Shown here: positions 1 through 8,724 of the stretch, piece by piece
How positions within the stretch are numbered: position 1 is the first letter of the stretch
Layout: every line of letters starts with the position of its first letter
NCBI RefSeq assembly: GCF_900103615.1
Contig: NZ_FNGW01000004.1
Span: 248,001-312,000 of the forward strand
Source of the DNA: Romboutsia lituseburensis DSM 797
GTDB taxonomy: Bacteria > Bacillota > Clostridia > Peptostreptococcales > Peptostreptococcaceae
Direction of reading: 5' to 3'
DNA length: 64,000 nucleotides
Position numbers and translations under genes: made by a program
The notes under the pieces: model-generated
Databases searched by the model: none
The model's input: the letters and a program-made list of their open reading frames with translations, nothing else
What the model was told of the DNA's origin: nothing

Positions 1-54
1 GAAAGTTTATATACTTATCTTATAAAAGATAGAAAATATAAATAAAAATTAAAT

Positions 55-180
55 ATCCGAGTGAAGGATATGGGAGACTACTTTTATAAGTGACCGAAGG
101 GACAAGTTTAATTAAGTACCCAACTTAATTAAATGAAATTCTCAGGTACAAACACCATATCTAGACGGACCTCTGAAAAA
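55..180 (+). promoter_or_regulatory. glycine riboswitch aptamer
   Basis: The sequence shows the conserved glycine-aptamer blocks in order: GGGAGACT near 72-79, ACCGAAGGGA near 93-102, and CTCAGGTACAAA at 141-152. GATATGG (67-73) can pair with CCATATC (155-161) as the closing stem. GGACCTCTGAA at 167-177 resembles the conserved start of a second or vestigial aptamer. Only one complete aptamer is visible, but the window starts too close upstream to exclude more. It precedes glycine reductase genes, so glycine-dependent induction by antitermination is the natural inference. Confidence 0.85.
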
Positions 181-187
181 AATATTA

Positions 188-228
188 ACAGGGAGCACAA
201 ATTGGGAATTTGTTTTCTCTGTTTTTTT
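188..228 (+). terminator. intrinsic terminator of the glycine riboswitch expression platform
   Basis: ACAGGGAG.ACAAATT (from 188) pairs with AATTTGT.TTCTCTGT (to 222), followed by seven T residues. It lies between the aptamer and grdX, so it is the likely switchable element controlling read-through into the operon. Confidence 0.85.
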
Positions 229-266
229 ATGCAAAAAATATACAATTGTGAAAGTGAGAGAATGTC

Positions 267-638
267 ATGATAATTGTTACTAATAACCCAATTGTTAAAT
301 CACAAATTACAGATAAAGAAATAGTGCATAAAGATATAACATACATAGAAGTATTAAAAGAGTGCAGAGATCTAGTTCATAAGGGGTATGAAATTTTATC
401 TCATCCTCTTTACGGAAGCGTAAAGCCAAATGAAACACCATATCGAAGTATAATAATGAAAAAGGGAACTAATCTAGATACAAATTCATTAAATTTAATA
501 GAAGAAGCAATAGTTACATCAAGTAAATTCCAAAATAATAAAAAAACTCCAAATTGGCCAAACAAAGTTATAGAAGATTTTAGAGTCATTGATTTAGATA
601 TTTTACAAAATACCTTGCAAAGAATTCAATACTTATAA
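267..638 (+). CDS. grdX: GrdX, glycine reductase operon leader protein
   Basis: A 123-residue protein beginning MIIVTNNP, as GrdX proteins do, and the first gene after the glycine riboswitch and terminator. The ATG at 267 follows a purine-rich GTGAGAG; an ATG at 262 is in another frame. No catalytic motif or signal peptide is visible. GrdX is conserved at the head of glycine reductase operons and its biochemical role is not established. Identification rests on position plus N-terminal resemblance, without a database search. Confidence 0.8.
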   Translation: MIIVTNNPIVKSQITDKEIVHKDITYIEVLKECRDLVHKGYEILSHPLYGSVKPNETPYRSIIMKKGTNLDTNSLNLIEEAIVTSSKFQNNKKTPNWPNKVIEDFRVIDLDILQNTLQRIQYL

Positions 639-832
639 AATTATAATTAAATTTAAATAAATGTTAGATTTAATTACAATTGAATATATTTACATTTTAT
701 TTGAATTAATACAGCATTAAGTTTATACATATTTATATAACAAAATTTTTATATAATGAAAAAATTATATTATATAAATATCAATAATATATTGTAGTGT
801 ATATTAATTTAAATATAAAAGGGGGAAAATGA

Positions 833-1798
833 ATGGAAAATATATATGATTTAATTGTAATAGGTTCAGGACCAGCAGGACTTTCTTCAGGTCTTTATGG
901 AGCTAGAGCTAAGCTTAAGACTCTTATAATAGAAAAAGGGAAAACAGGAGGTCAAATAGTTACAACGCATGATGTAGCAAACTATCCAGGATCTATACAA
1001 GATGCAAGTGGACCTAAGCTAATAGCAAGAATGGTTGAACAATGCAAAGGCTTTGGAGCTGAAATGGTAAAAGACAATATAGTAGATGCTGATTTAGATT
1101 CTGACATAAAAGTATTAAAGGGAGAAAAGGGAGAATATAGAGGAAAAGCAGTAGTTATAGCGACAGGATGTACTCCTAGAAAGCTTGGAGCGCCAGGGGA
1201 AAAAGAGTTAACAGGAAAAGGTGTATCTTATTGTGCTACTTGTGATGGAGATTTCTTCACTGACTTAGAAGTATTTGCAGTGGGTGGAGGAAATAGTGCA
1301 GTTGAAGAAGGAATGTTCTTAACTAAATTTGCAAGAAAAGTAACTATTGTTCAAATGGAAGATAAATTAACTTGCGCAAGATCTATAGAAGAAAAAGCTA
1401 AAGAAAATCCTAAGATGAACTTCATGTTCAATACAACTATAAAAGAAATAATAGGGGATGGAATAGTAGAGAAAGTTGTATTTGAAAACAGATTAACTGG
1501 GGAGATTACTGAATATGAAGCAGATGAAGAAGATGGAACAATGGGTGTATTTGTATTCATAGGATTAATACCTCAAACAGAAATATTTAAAGATAAAATA
1601 GATACAGATAGAATTGGATACATAATAACTGATGAAGACATGAAAACAAATATAGAAGGTGTTTTTGCAGCTGGAGATTGCAGAGTTAAAACTCTAAGAC
1701 AAGTAGTAACAGCAACTAGTGATGGAGCTGTAGCTACTATAAATGCAGAAAAATATTTAGAAAGTAAAGATTGGAATTTAGTTGATTCAACTATTTAA
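833..1798 (+). CDS. trxB: Thioredoxin reductase of the glycine reductase system
   Basis: A 321-residue flavoprotein that passes NADPH electrons to thioredoxin. The FAD-binding motif GSGPAG is at residues 11-16, the redox-active CATC at 134-137 (Cys134, Cys137), a second nucleotide-binding motif (VGGGNSAVE) at about 149-157, and the C-terminal FAD signature EGVFAAGDCR near residue 280. Length is normal for low-Mr TrxB. The start follows GGGGGA with good spacing. It sits just upstream of trxA and the grd genes, so its product reduces the thioredoxin that regenerates glycine reductase. Confidence 0.93.
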   Translation: MENIYDLIVIGSGPAGLSSGLYGARAKLKTLIIEKGKTGGQIVTTHDVANYPGSIQDASGPKLIARMVEQCKGFGAEMVKDNIVDADLDSDIKVLKGEKGEYRGKAVVIATGCTPRKLGAPGEKELTGKGVSYCATCDGDFFTDLEVFAVGGGNSAVEEGMFLTKFARKVTIVQMEDKLTCARSIEEKAKENPKMNFMFNTTIKEIIGDGIVEKVVFENRLTGEITEYEADEEDGTMGVFVFIGLIPQTEIFKDKIDTDRIGYIITDEDMKTNIEGVFAAGDCRVKTLRQVVTATSDGAVATINAEKYLESKDWNLVDSTI

Positions 1799-1925
1799 AG
1801 AAATCTAAATTTAATATAGTTATTAAAATTAAATTAAGATAATAGATATGTATAAACACTATAATTATAAATTCAATAATTTAGTGGATATACTAAATAT
1901 TTATAGAATTAAGGGGGATTTAAGT

Positions 1926-2243
1926 ATGATAGCTTTAGACAAGAATACTTTTGAAGAAGAAGTTTTAAAACATGAAGGTGTAGTAGTTGTAGATTTCTGG
2001 AGTGAAGGATGCGAACCTTGTAAAGCATTACTTCCAGAAGTAGAAGAATTAGCAACTCAATATGCTGATAATTTTAAATTCTGCAAGCTAGATACAACTA
2101 AAGCAAGAAGATTAGCTATAAAAGAAAAGGTATTAGGACTTCCAACTATAGCTATATATAAAGATGGGGCTAAAATAGATGAAGTTACTAAAGATGATGC
2201 AACAAAAACTAATATAGAAGAAATGATAAAAAAATATATATAG
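1926..2243 (+). CDS. trxA: Thioredoxin of the glycine reductase system, atypical GCEPC active site
   Basis: A 105-residue thioredoxin with the sequence WSEGCEPC: the redox cysteines are Cys29 and Cys32, and the usual WCGPC is replaced by GCEPC. A cis-proline loop ([11 protein letters not shown]) follows. Thioredoxins of glycine-reductase operons are known for such non-canonical active sites. The frame is open further upstream to 1848, but GGGGGA just before the ATG at 1926 and the match to normal thioredoxin length decide the start. It lies between trxB and grdE and is the likely electron donor to glycine reductase protein A. Confidence 0.92.
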   Translation: MIALDKNTFEEEVLKHEGVVVVDFWSEGCEPCKALLPEVEELATQYADNFKFCKLDTTKARRLAIKEKVLGLPTIAIYKDGAKIDEVTKDDATKTNIEEMIKKYI

Positions 2244-2296
2244 TTAATGATTAATTTGCTATAAATTTGAGTATATCTCAAATTTCTATAGATGAT

Positions 2297-2332
2297 TTAC
2301 AACTAGCTTGCATTTAAAGAAGCTAGTTGTAA
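2297..2332 (+). other. stable hairpin in the trxA-grdE gap
   Basis: TTACAACTAGCTT pairs with AAGCTAGTTGTAA across a short loop. No T-tract follows, so it is not a standard intrinsic terminator. It may be an RNA processing or stability element separating the trx genes from the structural grd genes; that role is inferred. Confidence 0.6.
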
Positions 2333-2380
2333 AGAATGATTTGTTAAAAAATTAATAAATAGAAATTAGGGGGTGCACGT

Positions 2381-3667
2381 ATGCGTCTTGAGTTAGGGAA
2401 AATCTTTATAAATGACGTTCAATTTGGTGAAGTAACAGAAGTTAAAGATGGCGTTTTATACGTTAATAAAGAAGAGATGCTTAAAGAAATTGGTGGAGAT
2501 GAGCACATAAAATCTATAGATATAGATTTAGTTCATCCAGGGGAAAGTGTAAGAATAACACCTGTAAAAGATGTTATAGAGCCAAGGGTTAAAGTTGAAG
2601 GTAATGGTGGTATATTCCCTGGTATAATATCTAAAGTTGAAACTGTAGGTAGCGGAAAAACTCATGCTCTTTCTGGTTGTGCAGTTGTGACTACAGGTAA
2701 GATAGTTGGTTTCCAAGAAGGTATAATAGATATGATGGGTCCTGGTGCTGATTATTGCCCTTTCTCAAAACTACACAACATAGTAGTTATAGCAGAACCA
2801 GTGGATGGATTAAAACAACATGATCATGAAAAAGCTGTTAGAATGATAGGATTTAAAGCGGCTACGTATTTAGGAGAAGCAGGTAGAAATGTAGAACCTA
2901 ATGAAGTTAAAGTTTATGAAACTAAACCATTATTAGAATCAATAGCAGAGTATCCAGAACTTCCTAAAGTAGGATATGTATATATGCTTCAAACTCAAGG
3001 ATTACTTCATGATACATATGTGTATGGAGTTGATGCAAAGCAAATAGTTCCAACATTACTTTACCCAACTGAGCTTATGGATGGAGCAATAGTTAGTGGA
3101 AACTGTGTTTCTGCATGTGACAAAAACCCTTCATATGTTCATATAAATAACTCTGTAGTAGAAGATTTATACGAGCAACATGGAAAAGAGATAAACTTTG
3201 TGGGTGTAATTGCAACTAATGAAAACGTATACCTTGCAGATAAAGAAAGATCTTCTAACTGGACTGCAAAATTATGTAAATACTTAGGATTAGATGCAGT
3301 TATAATATCACAAGAAGGTTTCGGAAATCCAGATACAGATCTTATAATGAACTGTAAAAAAATAGAAATGGAAGATATAAAAACAGTTATAGTAACTGAT
3401 GAATATGCAGGACGTGATGGAGGTTCTCAATCTCTTGCAGATGCTGATGTTAGAGCTAATGCAGTTGTTACAGGTGGAAATGCAAATGAAGTAGTAGTTT
3501 TACCTAAGATGGATAAAATAATAGGTCATATAGAAGTTGTAGATGTTATAGCAGGTGGATTTGCTGGAAGTTTAAGAGAAGATGGAAGTATAGAAGCAGA
3601 AATACAAGTTATAACTGGTGCTACAAATGAAACAGGATTTGGAAAATTATCTACAGTTACTTATTAG
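2381..3667 (+). CDS. grdE: Glycine reductase protein B, alpha/beta subunit precursor
   Basis: A 428-residue proprotein. GrdE proteins are cleaved autocatalytically before a cysteine that becomes a pyruvoyl group, giving the two smaller subunits of substrate-specific protein B. The sequence contains SGNCVSACDKNP with the cysteine at residue 242, the expected processing position. The pyruvoyl group is thought to bind glycine as a Schiff base before attack by selenocysteine of GrdB. The start follows a strong GGGGG Shine-Dalgarno sequence. It stands directly before grdA, as in C. difficile and Gottschalkia. Confidence 0.93.
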   Translation: MRLELGKIFINDVQFGEVTEVKDGVLYVNKEEMLKEIGGDEHIKSIDIDLVHPGESVRITPVKDVIEPRVKVEGNGGIFPGIISKVETVGSGKTHALSGCAVVTTGKIVGFQEGIIDMMGPGADYCPFSKLHNIVVIAEPVDGLKQHDHEKAVRMIGFKAATYLGEAGRNVEPNEVKVYETKPLLESIAEYPELPKVGYVYMLQTQGLLHDTYVYGVDAKQIVPTLLYPTELMDGAIVSGNCVSACDKNPSYVHINNSVVEDLYEQHGKEINFVGVIATNENVYLADKERSSNWTAKLCKYLGLDAVIISQEGFGNPDTDLIMNCKKIEMEDIKTVIVTDEYAGRDGGSQSLADADVRANAVVTGGNANEVVVLPKMDKIIGHIEVVDVIAGGFAGSLREDGSIEAEIQVITGATNETGFGKLSTVTY

Positions 3668-3730
3668 TATCTATATGAATTAAAAATATATTAAAATATT
3701 TAAAATACAAAAATTTAAAGGGGGATAATT

Positions 3731-4210
3731 ATGAGCATACTTGCTAATAAAAAGGTCCTTATAATAGGTGACCGTGATGGTATACCAGGACCTGCCATAG
3801 AAGAATGTGTAAAAACCGTAGAAGGAGCAGAAGTAATATTTTCTTCAACAGAATGTTTTGTCTGAACGGCTGCTGGGGCTATGGACTTAGAAAACCAAAA
3901 AAGAGTTAAAGAAGCTTGCGAAAAGCATGGCGCTGAAAACTTAGTGGTTTTATTAGGTGCATCTGAAGCCGAAGCTGCAGGTCTTGCAGCAGAGACAGTA
4001 ACAGCAGGAGATCCAACATTTGCAGGTCCACTTGCTGGAGTTGAATTAGGTCTTAGAGTTTATCATGTTGTAGAAGAAGAAATGAAAGCAGAGTTTGACG
4101 ATGCTGTTTATGATGAACAAATAAGTATGATGGAAATGGTACTTGAAGTAGATGAAATAGTAGAAGAAATGACTAGCATGAGAGATCAATTCTGTAAGTT
4201 TAATGCTTAA
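3731..4210 (+). CDS. grdA: Glycine reductase selenoprotein A (UGA-encoded Sec45)
   Basis: Read from ATG 3731 through the in-frame TGA at 3863-3865, the frame gives a 159-residue protein starting [17 protein letters not shown]. The context around the TGA is CFVUTAAGA, the selenoprotein A redox motif Cys-x-x-Sec. A standard-code gene finder would report only the part after the TGA, from 3881. Protein A takes the carboxymethyl group from protein B as a Sec-carboxymethyl selenoether and passes it to protein C; thioredoxin then re-reduces it. The start follows GGGGGATAATT. Confidence 0.95.
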
Positions 4211-4232
4211 TTAAACAAAAGGGGTGAAATGT

Positions 4233-5582
4233 ATGGGAAAACTAAGAGTAGTTCATTATATAAATCAATTCTTTGCTGGAATTGGTGGAGAAGAAAAAGC
4301 TGACACTAAACCACATATAGCAGAGAAATTACCGCCAATAAGTTTACAACTTAATAAGTTGCTAGGTGAAGATATGGAGGTAGTTGGGACAGTTGTATGT
4401 GGAGATACATACTTCAATGAAAACTTAGAAACTGCAAGTAAAGAAGTATTAGATATGATAAAAGGATTTGATCCAGAGTTTTTCATAGCAGGTCCTGCAT
4501 TTAATGCTGGTAGATATGGAGTAGCAGCTGGAGCTATAACTAAAGTAGTTAAAGAAAACTTAGATATACCATGCTTTACAGGGATGTATATAGAAAATCC
4601 AGGTGCAGATATGTTTAAAAAGGATGTTTATATAATGGAAACATCTGACTCTGCTGCAGGGATGAGAAAAGCACTTCCTAAAATGGCTAAGTTTGCACAG
4701 AAACTAGCTAATGGTGAAAAATTAGGTTCTCCTAAAGAAGAAGGATATATTGAGCAAGGATTAAGAGTTAACTTCTTCCATAAAGATAGAGGATCAAAAA
4801 GAGCTGTTGATATGCTTATAAAGAAAATAAAAGGAGAAGAATTTGTTACTGAGTACCCAATGCCAGTATTTGATAGAGTAAATCCAGCTAAAGCATTAAA
4901 AGATTTATCAAATGCTAAAATTGCACTTGTAACTTCAGGTGGTATAGTACCAAAAGGAAATCCTGATAGAATAGAATCTTCTTCAGCATCTAAGTATGGT
5001 GAATATTCATTATCGGGGTTTGATAATTTAACTGAAGATTCACATGAAACAGCACATGGTGGATATGATCCAGTATATGCTAATTTAGATGCAGATAGAG
5101 TTTTACCAGTTGATGTACTTAGAGATATGGTAAAAGAAGGTTTAATAGGAGAATTACATGAATTATATTATGCAACTGTTGGTAATGGTACAGCTGTTGC
5201 AAATGCAAAGAAATATGCAAATGAAATAGGTAATAAATTAAAAGATGCAGGTGTAGAAGCTGTTATCTTAACTTCTACATGAGGCACTTGTACTCGTTGC
5301 GGTGCAACGATGGTAAAAGAAATAGAAAGAGTTATGGAAGTTCCTGTAGTTCATATGTGTACAGTAGTTCCTATATCTTTAACAGTTGGAGCAAATAGAA
5401 TAGTTCCTACAATAGCAATACCACATCCACTTGGAAACCCTGCTCTTGATGAAAGAGAAGAAAAAGCATTAAGAAGAGGATTAGTAGAAAAAGCGTTAGT
5501 TGCTTTAACTACAGAAGTAGATGATCAAACTGTATTTGAAAACCCAGATACATCTTCATTAAAACCTAGAGCAATGGCATAA
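4233..5582 (+). CDS. grdB: Glycine reductase selenoprotein B, gamma subunit (UGA-encoded Sec350)
   Basis: Translation from ATG 4233, five bases after an AGGGGTG ribosome site, runs through the TGA at 5280-5282 to a TAA at 5580-5582, about 449 residues. The sequence around the TGA reads TSTUGTCTRCGATM, giving the UxxCxxC motif of GrdB selenoproteins. A GTG nine bases upstream (4224) is in frame but lies inside the ribosome site. Sec350 is expected to attack the substrate imine held on the GrdE pyruvoyl group. It follows grdA by 22 bases. A standard-code reading splits it into two false genes. Confidence 0.95.
5280..5310 (+). promoter_or_regulatory. UGA selenocysteine codon with bacterial SECIS-like hairpin in grdB
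   Basis: Eleven bases after the TGA (5280-5282), TCGTTGC (5294-5300) pairs perfectly with GCAACGA (5304-5310) around a GGT loop. Known bacterial SECIS elements place a small stem with a G-containing apical loop at this distance for SelB. The position and loop fit that pattern; SelB binding is inferred. Confidence 0.75.
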
Positions 5583-5655
5583 AAAGTCGCTTAGCTTAAG
5601 CCACTGCGTGGGCGCTACACTTTCTGTGGCCAACGATTTCGTCCGTTGCTTAAAA
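5583..5655 (+). repeat. dispersed intergenic repeat, copy A
   Basis: About 72 bp starting right after the grdB stop, with recognisable blocks GCTTAAG, CTGCGTGGG, GGCCAACGATTTCGTCCG and TTGCTTAAA. The same blocks recur at 21338-21410, in reverse at 19692-19757, in shortened form at 8481-8528 and as a reverse fragment at 59437-59465. It contains a small hairpin CAACG/CGTTG. It codes for nothing obvious. Confidence 0.8.
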
Positions 5656-5681
5656 TTAAATATTTAAATAAATATATATAG

Positions 5682-5757
5682 CAAATAGATGGACTTAATT
5701 GTCCATCTATTTGTGAAAATATATGATAATCACCAGCACCTCTTAATTTCGGTGCTG
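5682..5757 (+). other. two hairpins in the grdB-grdC gap
   Basis: CAAATAGATGGAC pairs with GTCCATCTATTTG (5682-5713), and CAGCACC (5734-5740) pairs with GGTGCTG (5751-5757). Neither is followed by a T-tract. They lie in a 208-bp gap in an otherwise tight operon and may shape differential expression or RNA processing; this is inference. Confidence 0.55.
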
Positions 5758-5790
5758 AATACGTATGTAAAATTTATTGGGGGTGCGCTT

Positions 5791-7323
5791 ATGTCTTATC
5801 CAGTTTTAAAAGGTGCAAGTTACGTACTTATTCATACTCCAGATATGATAGTACAAAATGGTAGTACATGTAATGTTGAAAGAGCTACAAATCCAGATTC
5901 TGAATTTCTAAAAGAGATAAATAATAATATAAGAAACTACGAAGATGTAGTAAACTATATGCCAAATCAAGTATACATAGGCAATAATAGACCTGAAGAA
6001 TTAAAAAATATGTCAATGCCTTGGTGCAATGAAAAAGTAGAAGGAAATAGATTTGGAAAATTAGGGGAAATAATGCCTCAAGATGAATTTATAGCTTTAA
6101 TGCAAATATGCGATGCATTTGATTTAGTAAAATTATGCCAAGAATTTATAAATGAAGTAAAACCTAAATTAGAAAATAACTACCCTGAGTTAGCTCAATT
6201 TATAGCTAAATTAAAGGGTGATAATATAGAAGAAGGCTTAGAATTAGTAAACAACCATATAGCAGAAGGTCTGTATCATGAAGGTAAGATGGTCGGATAT
6301 GTTAAAAGAGCTCATGATGTAGATGTTAATTTAAATGCCCATACAATGTTTGAAAATTTAGTAGTTAAAGCATCGGGAGTTTTATCAGCAATACATCTAT
6401 TAAGAAGTAGTAAAATAAATCCATTAGATATTGACTATGTTATAGAGTGTTCAGAAGAGGCGTGCGGAGATATAAATCAAAGAGGTGGAGGAAACTTTGC
6501 CAAATCTATAGCTGAAATTGCCGGTTATAATAATGCTACAGGGTCAGACACAAGAGGATTCTGTGCAGCTCCTACACATGCGCTAATTCAAGCAGCAGCT
6601 CTTGTTAAATCAGGTATTTATAAAAATGTAGTAGTTGTAGCGGGTGGAGCTAGTGCAAAACTAGGAATGAATGCTAAAGACCATATTAAAAAAGGTCTTC
6701 CAGTTTTAGAAGATGTGGTAGGAGGATTTGCAGTATTAGTATCTGAAAATGATGGTATAAATCCAATAATTAGAACTGATCTAGTTGGAAAACATAATGT
6801 TGGAACTGGTTCATCTCCTCAGGCTGTTATGACTGCACTTATAACAAGTGGATTAGATAGAGCTAATCTAAAAATAACAGACGTAGATGTATTCTCTGTT
6901 GAAATGCAAAATCCTGATATAACAAAACCAGCTGGTGCAGGAGATGTTCCTGAAGCTAACTACAAAATGATAGGTGCTCTTGCTGTTAAGCGTGGAGATT
7001 TAGAAAAGAAAGAATTAAAAGAATTTGTAGCTAATAAAGGACTTCCAGGATGGGCACCGACTCAAGGTCATATACCATCAGGTGTTCCATATGTAGGTTT
7101 CTGTATAGATGATTTAACTACAGGAGATAAAAATAGAGCTATGATAGTAGGTAAAGGTAGCTTATTCTTAGGAAGAATGACTAATTTATTTGATGGGGTA
7201 TCATTTATAGTTGAAAGAAATAATGGAGTAGAAGAAGAATCTAGTGGAGTATCTAAGGAAGAGGTTAAAAAGATTATAGCAGAGGCTCTTAGAAAACTAG
7301 CATTAGATATGATAGAAGAATAG
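5791..7323 (+). CDS. grdC: Glycine reductase protein C, large subunit
   Basis: A 510-residue protein starting MSYPVLKGASYVLIHTPDM. GrdC has a beta-ketoacyl-ACP-synthase-III-like fold and, with GrdD, converts the selenium-bound carboxymethyl group of protein A into an acetyl thioester and then acetyl phosphate. The frame stays open to 5689, but GGGGGTGCGCTT directly before ATG 5791 and the family length fix the start. A FabH-like EAAxxxGNTxxAS-type motif is not obvious, but the cysteine-containing DTRGFCAAPTHALIQ region is present. grdD starts 12 bases downstream. Confidence 0.92.
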   Translation: MSYPVLKGASYVLIHTPDMIVQNGSTCNVERATNPDSEFLKEINNNIRNYEDVVNYMPNQVYIGNNRPEELKNMSMPWCNEKVEGNRFGKLGEIMPQDEFIALMQICDAFDLVKLCQEFINEVKPKLENNYPELAQFIAKLKGDNIEEGLELVNNHIAEGLYHEGKMVGYVKRAHDVDVNLNAHTMFENLVVKASGVLSAIHLLRSSKINPLDIDYVIECSEEACGDINQRGGGNFAKSIAEIAGYNNATGSDTRGFCAAPTHALIQAAALVKSGIYKNVVVVAGGASAKLGMNAKDHIKKGLPVLEDVVGGFAVLVSENDGINPIIRTDLVGKHNVGTGSSPQAVMTALITSGLDRANLKITDVDVFSVEMQNPDITKPAGAGDVPEANYKMIGALAVKRGDLEKKELKEFVANKGLPGWAPTQGHIPSGVPYVGFCIDDLTTGDKNRAMIVGKGSLFLGRMTNLFDGVSFIVERNNGVEEESSGVSKEEVKKIIAEALRKLALDMIEE

Positions 7324-7335
7324 GGGGGAAGTACT

Positions 7336-8478
7336 ATGTCTAAGAAAATAATAGGGCAAACTCTCCTAGAGGTAGCTAATGCAATAGAAAGTGGAGAATT
7401 TGGTAAAAAAATAAAAATAGGATTAACTACTTTAGGAAGTGAACATGGAGTAGATAATTTAGTAAATGGAGCTAATTTAGCAAAATCTAATTTGTTTGAT
7501 ATAGTTTTGATAGGACCTAAAGTTGATACTGAGCTTGAAATAATAGAAGTTAATTGTGAAAAAGATATGCATAATAAAATGGAAGAGTTATTAGATAGTG
7601 GATATATAGATGCTTGTGTTACTATGCATTATAATTTTCCAATAGGAGTATCTACAGTAGGTAGAGTAGTAACACCTGGAAAAGGAAAAGAAATGATACT
7701 AGCTACGACTACAGGAACAAGCGCTACAAATAGGATAGAGTCAATGGTTAGAAATGCTATATATGGAGTAGCAACAGCAAAAAGTATAGGTATAAAAAAA
7801 CCTAAGGTTGGAATTCTTAATGTAGATGGAGCGAGACAAGTTGAGAAATGTTTAAAAGAATTAAAAGAAAATGGATATGATTTAGAATTTGCGGAGTCAA
7901 TAAGAGCAGATGGTGGAAGTGTGATGAGAGGTAATGACTTATTAGCAGGAGCACCAGATGTTATGGTTACGGATACATTAAGCGGAAATATATTTATGAA
8001 GGTATTTTCTTCATTTACAACAGGTGGAGATTATGAATCTAGTGGGTATGGATATGGACCTGGTGTAGGAGAAGATTATAATAGAAAAATACTTATATTA
8101 TCAAGAGCATCTGGAACACCAGTTGTAGCAAATGCTTTAAAATATGCTTATGATGTAGCTAAAGGAAATGTAAGTGAAATAGCTAAAAATGAGTTTAAGG
8201 TTGCTAAAAAAGCTAAATTTGATGAAATTATATCAAGTACAACAAAAAAAGAAGCAAAGACTAGTGAAGAAGTTAAATGTCCTGAAAAAGAAGTAGTTAC
8301 GACTCAAATATCAGGAATAGATATAATGGATTTAGAGGAGGCAGTTAAAGATCTATGGAAAAATAATGTATATGCTGAAAGTGGTATGGGATGTACAGGA
8401 CCTATAGTATTAGTAAATGAATCTAAAGGTGAAATTGCTGTTAATATTTTATTAAAAGCTGGATATACAGCTAAGTAA
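7336..8478 (+). CDS. grdD: Glycine reductase protein C, small subunit (acetyl phosphate forming)
   Basis: A 380-residue protein of the PlsX/phosphotransacetylase-like family. GrdD accepts the acetyl group on a C-terminal cysteine and releases acetyl phosphate. Here GMGCTGPI places a cysteine at residue 353, matching the conserved acetyl-accepting residue near the C-terminus. It follows grdC by 12 bases with a GGGGGAAG ribosome site and is the last gene before a repeat copy and a strong terminator. Confidence 0.92.
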   Translation: MSKKIIGQTLLEVANAIESGEFGKKIKIGLTTLGSEHGVDNLVNGANLAKSNLFDIVLIGPKVDTELEIIEVNCEKDMHNKMEELLDSGYIDACVTMHYNFPIGVSTVGRVVTPGKGKEMILATTTGTSATNRIESMVRNAIYGVATAKSIGIKKPKVGILNVDGARQVEKCLKELKENGYDLEFAESIRADGGSVMRGNDLLAGAPDVMVTDTLSGNIFMKVFSSFTTGGDYESSGYGYGPGVGEDYNRKILILSRASGTPVVANALKYAYDVAKGNVSEIAKNEFKVAKKAKFDEIISSTTKKEAKTSEEVKCPEKEVVTTQISGIDIMDLEEAVKDLWKNNVYAESGMGCTGPIVLVNESKGEIAVNILLKAGYTAK

Positions 8479-8480
8479 TA

Positions 8481-8528
8481 AAAAAGTCGCTTCGCTCCTG
8501 TCGCCAACGACTTTGTCCGTTGCTCAAA
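8481..8528 (+). repeat. dispersed intergenic repeat, copy B (internally deleted)
   Basis: AAAAAGTCGCTTCGCT followed by GCCAACGACTTTGTCCG and TTGCTCAAAA: both ends of the repeat are kept and the roughly 25-bp middle is missing. Like copy A it begins right after a stop codon of the grd operon. Confidence 0.75.
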
Positions 8529-8562
8529 ATGACTAGATATGAATTTATCTAGTCATTTTTTA
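8528..8562 (+). terminator. intrinsic terminator of the grd operon
   Basis: AATGACTAGATA pairs with TATCTAGTCATT across a short loop, followed by a run of T. Confidence 0.9.
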
Positions 8563-8724
8563 CGCAATAGACGAAATGATGGCACTATAAAGGAGTAGCT
8601 CTCATAGAACTGATTAAATTAATCTGATTTTTTAGAGACAATAAATAAGAAAATTAAAAGAATCAATCAATAGAATTAGCTAAATATCATATATATAAAT
8701 AAAGACTTTTATTAGGTGATTAAA

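Noticed and set aside
3881-4210. A 109-residue ORF that looks like a separate truncated GrdA
   Set aside because: It is the part of grdA after the selenocysteine UGA at 3863; the upstream frame with its own ribosome site continues through that codon.
5310-5582. A 90-residue ORF after grdB
   Set aside because: It is the C-terminal part of grdB following the UGA at 5280 and the UxxCxxC motif, with no ribosome site of its own.
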